Source: Palaemon carinicauda (Eukaryota; Arthropoda; Malacostraca; Decapoda; Palaemonidae). Taken from it: a stretch of DNA of 64,000 nt. Each line of letters starts with the position of its first letter. Position 1 is the first letter of the stretch. The notes under the pieces were generated by a model, which made no database searches, was not told where the DNA came from, and saw nothing but the letters and a program-made list of their open reading frames with translations. This document shows, in pieces, positions 56,335-64,000 of the stretch. The DNA lies in contig NC_090730.1 in the NCBI RefSeq assembly GCF_036898095.1, positions 29,164,481 through 29,228,480 on the forward strand. Reading direction: 5' to 3'. Both the position numbers and the translations under genes were made by a program.

Positions 56335-57940
56335 TGTCCACCAGTGGCGGGATACCTACAAGGTTGCGCAGACAAGTTGCGGCAACTCAGGGCCGTTTCC
56401 TGGACGATTTCCGTAATCAGTCAGGGATATCGCGTCCTGTTCACAACAGCTCTACCTCCCCTGAGGACGAATCCGGTGTCATTTAGCACCCTTGCCATGG
56501 GATCAGCAAGGGGGTGAACTCTGTGGGCAGAGGCCCAGATTAAAGCAAACTTCGGTCAGCATGGAGACCGCAGACACAGTCAGTCTTGCAGTAAACCGCA
56601 AGACTTCTTGTGTATACTGGATCTTAAGGACGCGTACTTCCAGATCCCAGTCCATCCGTCTTCAAGGAAGTACAGTACTTAGGATTCAGCATAGACAACA
56701 AGGAGTACCAGTTCAAGGTGCTGTGTTTCGGTCTCTCCACAGCTCCACAGGGTTTCACCGGAGTTTTTACCCTAATATCTTTGTGGGCACTCAGGATCGG
56801 CTTCCGTCTCCTCCATTATCTGGATGACGGCCTGATCCTAGCAGACTCGGAGTCACTCCCTCTTTGACACCGAGACAAACTTCTAGGACTTTGCCAGGAC
56901 CTAAGGGTCAGGGTAAGTCTCGAGAAGTCCACTCTGCTGCCCAATCAAAGACTGGTTCACCTAGGCATGATTATAGACACCAATCTCCATAAGGCCTTCC
57001 ATCAGACGACAGGATAGCAAGGCTGAGAAGAGTCATAAGCCCTTTCCTCTGACTAGAAGAGCTTCCAACCCAATCTTGATTACGTCTCCTCGGTCACCTT
57101 TCACCCTTGGCTCGTCTAGTTCTCAACGGTCGCCTCAAGATGAGGTTTCTCCAGGGGCGACTCAGGTCCTAGTGGAATCAAGACTGCGATTCCCCGGATA
57201 TCATGATCTCTATGGATCCTGCGGAACAGATGAACCGCCAGTGGTGGGTGACAGGCGAGAACCTACGAAGAAGAATGGATCTTCTTGTTTCCTTCCCACG
57301 GACTAGATGCTGTTTTCGGACACCACAAAAGAAGTGGGGGGGGGGACACGTTCTGTACCACAGTACCTGAGGCCTGTGGTCAGAATCTGAAAAGTGCCAC
57401 CATATGAATCTGCTAGAGATGAAGGCCGTCTTCTTGGCCTCTCAACAGTTCCAACAAAGACCTGTCGGATCATTCAGTGGTGTGATGAGCTACAACACCA
57501 CATTAGTAGCTTACATTAACAAGCAAGGAGGTACCTTTTCAAAGCAGCTATCCCATCTCTCAGTAGAGATACTGAGATAGACTGAAGTCCACTCGATTCC
57601 TCTATCGGCTCGCTTCATTCCAGACAAAGGGAATGTGCTCGCCGACAGTCGGAGCAGAGCGTCTCAGATAATGAGTACCGAGTGGTCCTTGGATCATTCA
57701 GTAGCCAACAAAGTCCTGACTTTGTGGGGTTACCCGACTGTGGATCGGTTCACTACTTCAAGCTCCTGCTGTATTGTCCCCCAATCCCAGATCCCAAGGC
57801 ACTCAGGCAAGAGGCCTTTTAACACTGTTGTGACAGCACCGACGTGTACGCTTTCCCCCCGTTCTGTCTGATGAGGAAGGTGCTCAACAAGACCAGAATA
57901 TCGGTCAATCTTTCAATGACCCTTTATAGCTACGCTATGG
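56335..57940 (+). pseudogene. RT - RNase H - methyltransferase-like ORF of E, decayed
   Basis: The central part of RT before SVSMETADT is deleted relative to C. LDLKDAYFQIPVHPS and LLHYLDDGLILADSES (YLDD kept) are readable across frameshifts at about 56620-56850. RNase H is traceable through LFSDTTKEVGG-like sequence near 57310, AYINKQGGTFSKQLSHLSVEI and VLADSRSRAS. The methyltransferase-like part near 57720-57860 retains VYAFPPFCLMRKVL. Many stops. Confidence 0.8.
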
Positions 57941-57944
57941 CATC

Positions 57945-59043
57945 ACGCAGAATGGTTTCCGGACCTTCCGCAACTCCTATCAGAGTTACCGAGAGAGCTC
58001 CCTCCACGACACAATCTACCCTGACAACCACTGCCAACATCTTTCACAAAGCCGTAGCTTCGCTTCGACCTCACGTCTGGAGACTATCCAGCATCTCCTC
58101 ACTAAGAGAGGATGATCGCAACTAGTTGCGAACGGGATGTCTGGACACCTGCGTAGGTCATCCGCAGGGGTCTACCAGGCAAAGTGGCGAGTTTTCTGTG
58201 GTTGGAGTCGTGAAGGGGTATCTCTCCACTCGATAACACTATCCCAGCGATAGCGGAGTTCTTTGTATATTGGCGGGAAGAATACGCCTTTCAGTCTCGG
58301 CAATGAAAGGCTATTGCTCAGCCTCAAGTCTAGCCTTCAGGCTCAAAGGAGTGGACATTTCTTCCTCGCTGGAACTTTCCCTACTCATACGAAGATAAGA
58401 TATTACCTGCCCTCAGTCGGAAGTGAGATCTCCTCCATGGAACGTGGTTTGAGTTCTCAGGTCTCGTAAGAGACCTCCCTACAAACCATTTCGCAGTCTT
58501 CAGATCGCCACCTAACTTGGAAGGCGGTGTTCCTACTAGCTTTGGCCTCTGCCAAGCGAGTCAGTGAACTTCATGGTCTCTCGTATGACATCGCCCATGC
58601 AAGGGGATGAGGGGAGGTATCGTTCAGATTCGTCTCTGAGTTTGTGGCTAAAACACAGAATCCGGGAGTGCCGGATCCTCGATTCAACTCTTTCCGGATT
58701 TCGAGTCTGCGTTCTGTGACAGATGACCCAGACCATCCCCTACTGTGTCCAGTAAGGAGTCTAAGGTTATATCTCAAAGAACGGCTGTATTCGTCCCCAA
58801 GTGCAAGCTTTGTTTGTGAGCACTGGGGGAACGAAGAGGAGGGTCACCAAGAATACCATCTCGGCTTGGATTCGTAGGGTGATCCATCTGTCCCTGAATC
58901 CAGACCTTCCTCCATCATGTCGCCTTAGAGCGCATGATGTCAGGGGCGTAGCTACGCCCCTGGCCTTCAAGAAGAACTTCTCAGTGACGCAGGTTTTACA
59001 AGCAGGGGTGTGGAAGAGTCAGATGACCTTCACAGCCCACTAC
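57945..59043 (+). pseudogene. Tyrosine recombinase of E, interrupted by LINE F2
   Basis: The alignment to C and D runs through GTCTACCAGGCAAAGTGGCG (58170) and the Arg region GCCAAGCGAGTCAGTGAACT (58551). The last part is in frame, with AHDVRGVATPLAFKKNFSVT and GVWKSQMTFTAHY. The coding sequence breaks directly after the Tyr codon, where F2 inserted, and resumes at 61866 with the equivalent of LQDVTHR. Several stops before that. Confidence 0.87.
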
Positions 59044-61850
59044 TGCTGTGTGGAGGAAAGTAAAAAAGATAGCTGGCAAATTCACCCCCAACCCACCACC
59101 AGTGTTGAGGGTGAATGGTCAGTATGTAACTGAAGCAAATGATGTTAGCAATGCCCTGGCTAGTCATTTTTCAAATGTATCCAGCAAGTGTGTAGGAGCC
59201 CCTGGTCACCAGTATAGGAGCGTTGAAGAAAAGAAAATTTTAGATTTTGGAACAAGAAGAGAAGAGTCTTATAATTCTCCTTTCACTGAAAGAGAATTTG
59301 ATTCCGCACTTGCTCATTGCAACGATACAGCCCCTGGACCCGATGGAATTCCATATGCAATGATTAAACATGTACATTTTAATACAAAGCTATTTATTTT
59401 AAGCATTATTAATAGAATATGGCATGATCATAGTTACCCAAGTGTTTGGGAACTAGCCATTATTTTAGCCTTTTTAAAACCCGGTAAAGACAAGTTTTTA
59501 GCAGCAAACTATCGTCCTATTGCATTGACATCTTGTTTATGTAAAATCATGGAGAAGATGGTCAATGCAAGGCTGATATGGTACCTTGAAAAGAAAGTAT
59601 TTTATCACCGATTCAATGTGGATTCAGAAAAATGCACTCAACGACTGATGTGTTGATACGACTTGAGTCTTCTATTTGTGAAGCCTTTGCTTCCAAACAG
59701 CACCATGTTACAGTATTTTTTGACCTTGAAAAGGCATATGATACCACATGGAGATATGGTATACTTAAAATCATTCATGAAATCGGATTGAGAGGAGAGC
59801 TGCCACTATTTATTCAGGCATTTCTTTCACATAGAGTTTTTCAAGTGAGAGTGGGGGAAGCTCTATCAGAGAGTAAGTGCCAGGAAGAAGGAGTTCCTCA
59901 GGGTAGTGTGCTGAGTGTAACCCTTTTTGCACTAGCAATTAATGGGATATCCTCAGCAATTCCCCAGGATGTTCTCTCAACATTATTTGTGGATGATCTC
60001 TCCATATCATTTGCTGGAGCCAGAATGGCAATGGTTGAGAGAAAACTACAGCTCTCGATTGACAAAATTATCCAGTGGGCCGATATGAATGGATTTAAGT
60101 TCTCTACAAGTAAAACTACTATCGTACATTTCTGTCGTATCCGGGGAGCACATCCAGACCCGGATATATACATTAAAGGTCAACGGATCCCATGTGTATC
60201 GGAAACCAAATTTTTAGGTTTGATATTTGACTGTAGACTTACATGGGTTTCTCACCTAAAAGCCCTAAAAGCAAAATGTGTTGAAGCTCTGAATATTTTA
60301 AAAGTATTGTCCCATACATCATGGGGGGCAGACCGCAATACTATTTTAAAATTATACAAGGCCTTGATTTTTTCCAAAATTAGTTATGGTTGTGAGGTAT
60401 ACTCTTCAGCCACCCCAAGCCCGTTGAAAATATTAGATTCAATACATCATGCAGGTATTAGATTGTCCACGGTAGCATTCAGAACATCACCTATCCCAAG
60501 TCTCCTTGTTGATGCTGGAGAGTTACCTCTAGACCTTTACCGGATGTCTTCTATTCTTCGGTATTGGTTTAGATTGCAAAGACTCCCTAATTCTTTAGCC
60601 TTCCAGACTGCAAGCCTTGTAAGGCACCCAACATACTTTGAAATGCACCCAAAATCTCCTCAACCCTATGGCTTTCGGGTGAAACAATTATTAAACAGTC
60701 TGGATATAATTAGATGTAAGGTACTTCCATTCAAGGTATCATCAACGCCTCCATGGAAGTTACCAGAGATATCTTTTTGTAAATATTTTATAGGAGATAA
60801 GAAGAATATGTCAGACCTAGAAGCCAGGTCTCTTTTTAATGAACATGTTAAAGAACATAGAGGATCAACTTTTATCTATACTGATGGCTCCAAATCTGAT
60901 GCTGGCGTTGGATTTGGGGTACATAGTAATAGTTTTAATTGTAGAGGTGCACTTCCTCTGACCGCTTCCATATTTACTGCCGAACTGTATGGCATATTAA
61001 CTGCTATTGAGAAAATAGCATTGGAGAAGGAGGGTAATTTTACAATTTTTAGTGATACAAGGAGTGTCCTTCAAGCTATAGAAGTTTTTAATTCTAATAA
61101 CCCTCTAGTTTTAAAGATTTTAGAATGGCTTTTTATTATTGGACGGAGAGGTATAACAGTTCACTTTTGTTGGGTTCCAGCACATGTAGGTGTGTCTGGG
61201 AATGAGAAGGCAGATTCACTGGCTAAGAATGCTGCATCCGAGTTGCTGCCAAGAAGGTATCCCATTGCCTGTAATGATTTCTTACCATACATCAAGAAAT
61301 TGGTTTGCAATAAATGGCAACAGCAATGGGATAGTCAAGATGGCAATAAAATGAGGGAAGTAACAAATGACATATCTCCTTGGAGGTATAATATGATGCC
61401 CCGAAAATGGGAGACGTCTCTTTGTCGTCTGCGTATTGGTCACACTCGGTTGACACATGAGTTTCTGCTGAAGGGCCAACACCAACCGTATTGTGACAAC
61501 TGTTTAGTACCTCTAACAGTAAGGCATTTGTTGACCGAATGCCCCAATTATAACATCTTGCGGAATAGATATTTGTTTGAGGCTCGAGGTGAGGGTGGCA
61601 GGTTCATCCTTGCCAAGATTCTTGGAAATGATGTGTCCTACCATGCAAGTGGCATTTTTAGATTTCTTTCAGAAGCAGGTCTTCTGAAAAATATTTAACT
61701 TTTATGACATTCAATTTTTATGATTTTAATTGAATACTCTTTAATTTTTAATTTTATTTCATTTTTTACTTTTGTATACATAAATTAAATGTTACCGGCG
61801 TCAATGACCTTAGATGTCAGGATGCCTGAAAACTTTAAATCATTCATTCA
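59044..61850 (+). mobile_element. LINE copy F2 (same family as F1), 5'-truncated
   Basis: A 15-bp target duplication TTCACAGCCCACTAC lies at 59029-59043 and 61851-61865. The 5' end starts just before RT at the position equivalent to 28694 in F1, and the 3' end is (CATT)n. Sequence identity to F1 is very high over 2.8 kb. Confidence 0.95.
59048..61698 (+). pseudogene. ORF2 of LINE F2: RT - RNase H, one frameshift
   Basis: Two frames, 59048-59656 and 59632-61698, are separated by loss of one G in GAAAAGAAAGTATTTT at about 59597 (F1 keeps GG). RT motifs are TAPGPDGIPYAMIKH, FFDLEKAYDTTW, GVPQGSVLS and LFVDDLSISF. RNase H has FIYTDGSKSDAG, TAELYGILTAIEK, FSDTRSVLQ and VPAHVGVSGNEKAD. The 3' end has the intact zinc-type motif YCDNCLVPLTVRHLLTECPN. 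Apart from the frameshift the sequence looks undamaged. The endonuclease is absent through 5' truncation. Confidence 0.94.
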
Positions 61851-61865
61851 TTCACAGCCCACTAC

Positions 61866-62424
61866 CTGCAAGACGTGACCCACAGGAGGCACGATATTTC
61901 TCTATCGGCCCTGTGGTGGCTGCACAACAGCTGGTTTAAACCTCAGGCTCCTTAATGGACAAGTAGCAGAGGGTTGAGGGCATTGTTACCCAGTCTTAGT
62001 CTGCATGAAAGAAAAGGTATGCCTGGCCCATATTCTTTTCTTCATCCTCCCCTCTCTTGGGGAAAGCAGCATCCTGGGTTCTCTGCATAGCTGACCTCAA
62101 ACCACTGCAGGTAAACCATGTTTCTTTGTGTTCCTAGTATTAAGTTAATACTGTCATGTCCCCATACCCTGACGAGGTGGTACAGTATTGGGAAAGTCCT
62201 AGCCTAAAGTTTTCCATCTAAGAACTTCAGGTCAACTTCCTAGGATGAGTCGCACATAATTCTTCACACACAGCTTATGTAGGCCGCAGCGCTTGCATAG
62301 CAAGGTGCGTGAGAGGTGCAGGGACTCTTTATTGTTGAGTGCTGACAAACTCAGATAATGAGCCCCCGGGCAAAGCCAAAAGCCAGTATGGCTGGGACTT
62401 TTCCACCCTTCCTAAGGGTTGAGT
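61866..62424 (+). other. End of YR and 3' untranslated region of E
   Basis: The first 75 bases are the last YR codons (CTGCAAGACGTGACCCACAGG). Then the conserved family 2 3' region follows, with the Tigger-free site CCTAGTATTAAGTTAATACTG at 62134 and the GAGGTGG landmark near 62174. Confidence 0.82.
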
Positions 62425-62738
62425 TACCCATATTAAATAGCGTGGTTTGTATTTCAGTTACGGAACAAATGACAAATTCGGAGATAATTTGTATTTTTCC
62501 TAACTATACAAACCTTAGCTATTTAATCAAACTTGCCCTATCCCCCGTGAAGTCCTACCTCTAAGCAAAGTGAGCTCACCACACAGGTGTGTGAGGGGGG
62601 GGGGGTAGCAAGCTACCCCTCCCTACCCCCGCTAACTAGCGATGGGGGTAGTAAACCCTCTTTAAAATTCTAATGGCTCGTCATTTCAGCTACACCGAAA
62701 GTAATACCCATATTAAATAGCTAAGGTTTGTATAGTTT
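62425..62738 (+). repeat. ICR and right terminal repeat of E, cut by gap
   Basis: The ICR contains CAGTTACGGAAC-AAAT-GACAAATTCGGAG, matching E's own left tip variant (GTTCCGTAACTG). The right repeat stops at TTGTATAGTTT where the gap begins. The last 33 or so bases are missing. Confidence 0.87.
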
Positions 62739-63238
62739 NNNNNNNNNNNNNNNNNNNNNNNNNNNNNNNNNNNNNNNNNNNNNNNNNNNNNNNNNNNNNN
62801 NNNNNNNNNNNNNNNNNNNNNNNNNNNNNNNNNNNNNNNNNNNNNNNNNNNNNNNNNNNNNNNNNNNNNNNNNNNNNNNNNNNNNNNNNNNNNNNNNNNN
62901 NNNNNNNNNNNNNNNNNNNNNNNNNNNNNNNNNNNNNNNNNNNNNNNNNNNNNNNNNNNNNNNNNNNNNNNNNNNNNNNNNNNNNNNNNNNNNNNNNNNN
63001 NNNNNNNNNNNNNNNNNNNNNNNNNNNNNNNNNNNNNNNNNNNNNNNNNNNNNNNNNNNNNNNNNNNNNNNNNNNNNNNNNNNNNNNNNNNNNNNNNNNN
63101 NNNNNNNNNNNNNNNNNNNNNNNNNNNNNNNNNNNNNNNNNNNNNNNNNNNNNNNNNNNNNNNNNNNNNNNNNNNNNNNNNNNNNNNNNNNNNNNNNNNN
63201 NNNNNNNNNNNNNNNNNNNNNNNNNNNNNNNNNNNNNN
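62739..63238. other. Scaffold gap (500 N)
   Basis: Exactly 500 N, a conventional placeholder size, so the true distance is unknown. ORFs drawn across it are meaningless. Confidence 0.99.
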
Positions 63239-63269
63239 CACAAATCCCTGGCAAACAATCACTGCAGTC

Positions 63270-63951
63270 AATTCGACTGTCCAATCACATTCTCGTTATG
63301 AGATGTACGAGAAGGGAAGGTGGTGCAAGGTTGAATGTCATGTTGAATGGAGAGTTACTTGAGGAGGTGGATCAGTTTAAGTACTTGGGGTCTGTTATTG
63401 CAGCAAATGGTGGAGTGGAAGCAGATGTACGTCAGAGAGTGAATGAAGGTTGCAAAGTGTTGGGGGTAGTTAAGGGAGTAGTAAAAAATAGAGGGTTGGG
63501 CATGAATGTAAAGAGAGTTCTATATAAGAAAGTGATTGTACCAACTGTGATGTATGGATCGGAGTTGTGGGGAATGAAAGTGACAGATAGACAGAAAATT
63601 GAATGTGTTTGAGATGAAGTGTCTAAGGAGTATGGCTGGTGTATCTCGAGTAGATAGGGATAGGAACGGAGTGGTGAGGGTGAGAACGGGTGTAAGAAAT
63701 GAGTTAGCAGCTAGAGTGGATATGAATGTGTTGAGGTGGTTTGGTCATGTTGAGAGAATGGAAATGGCTGTCTGCTAAAGAAGGTGATGAATGCAAGAGT
63801 TGATGGGAAAAGTACAAGAGGAAGGCAGAAGTTTGGGTGGATGGATGGAGTGAAGAAAGCTCTGGGTGATAGGAGGATAGATGTGAGAGAGGCAAGAGAG
63901 TGTGCTAGAAATAGGAATGAATGGCGAGCGATTGTGACGCAGTTCCGGTAG
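63270..63951 (+). pseudogene. LINE RT C-terminal fragment (second LINE family)
   Basis: The fragment contains EEVDQFKYLGSVIAANGGVE, VRQRVNEGCKVLG, IVPTVMYGSELWGMK and, after a frameshift near 63605, EMKCLRSMAGVSRVDRDRN and LRWFGHVERMEM. These are the thumb and C-terminal region of non-LTR retrotransposon reverse transcriptases. A second frameshift and stop near 63775 precede STRGRQKF and a stop at 63949. It shows no RNase H and no similarity to F1/F2. The clade (RTE, Rex1 or Daphne-like) is not resolved. Confidence 0.8.
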
Positions 63952-64000
63952 GCCCTGCTGCTTCCTCCGGTGCCTTAGATGACCGCGGAGGTAGCAGCAG
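63952..64000. other. 3' flank of the LINE fragment
   Basis: Short GC-rich sequence with GGTAGCAGCAG. It may be the LINE 3' untranslated region. Nothing else is visible. Confidence 0.4.

Larger units (their letters stand above)
44393..62738 (+). mobile_element. DIRS retrotransposon E (family 2), inserted in A's right repeat
   Basis: The left tip is TTTGTTCCGTAACTG directly after A's AATAGA. The element runs through leader (cut by B), gag, RT-RNase H-methyltransferase and YR (cut by LINE F2) to its ICR and right repeat, which is lost in the scaffold gap at 62739 about 33 bases before the expected tip. All genes are decayed. Confidence 0.88.

Noticed and set aside
62690..63612. ORFs spanning the N gap
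   Set aside because: Most of the sequence is undefined.
1..64000. Host protein-coding genes, tRNA or snRNA genes
   Set aside because: I found no coding sequence outside transposon families and no convincing tRNA or snRNA motif by eye. A covariance-model scan would be needed to exclude small RNA genes.

Overview
The window is eukaryotic and intergenic in character. I see no host protein-coding gene. Almost all of it is retrotransposon sequence. The mixture of DIRS-order (tyrosine-recombinase) retrotransposons, an RNase-H-bearing LINE, Tigger/pogo DNA transposons, long (TA)n runs and a 500-N scaffold gap fits a repeat-rich arthropod, and a decapod crustacean is my best guess. That assignment rests on repeat content only.

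The key to the layout is nesting. I resolve seven DIRS copies in three families. Family 1 is A (78-7683 plus its right terminal repeat at 43935-44392) and B (45165-53905). Family 2 is C (12044-23325), D (7684-12043, 23326-24740 and 43642-43934), E (44393-45164, 53906-59043 and 61851-62738) and G (25286-26988 and 31496-37693). Family 3 is H (24741-25285 and 37694-43641). A is the oldest frame. D and E sit in A's 3' end, C and H sit in D, G sits in H, and B sits in E. Non-DIRS guests are a Tigger transposon in C (19459-22546), LINE copy F1 in G (27002-31495), LINE copy F2 in E (59044-61850), a Tigger-like non-autonomous element in A (894-2420) and another in F1 (27104-27794), and a full-length 5S rRNA-like sequence in G (34666-34785). 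The deepest chain is A > D > H > G > F1 > MITE. After the gap there is only a LINE 3' fragment.

Each DIRS copy is arranged as left inverted terminal repeat, leader, gag, RT - RNase H - methyltransferase-like domain, tyrosine recombinase (YR), internal complementary region (ICR), right inverted repeat. The ICRs read as reverse complements of the joined element ends, as expected for replication through a circular intermediate and YR-mediated insertion without target duplication. B is the best preserved copy. I see one premature stop in its gag, a +1 shift early in RT that A shares, and an open YR frame. All other copies carry several stops and frameshifts.

Points most worth following: a probable spliced first exon of gag shared by A and B, a shared +1 frameshift site in RT, an SR-protein-like Arg-Ser-Pro repeat domain in family 2 Gag, the 5S rRNA sequence inside G, and the fully readable insertion history.
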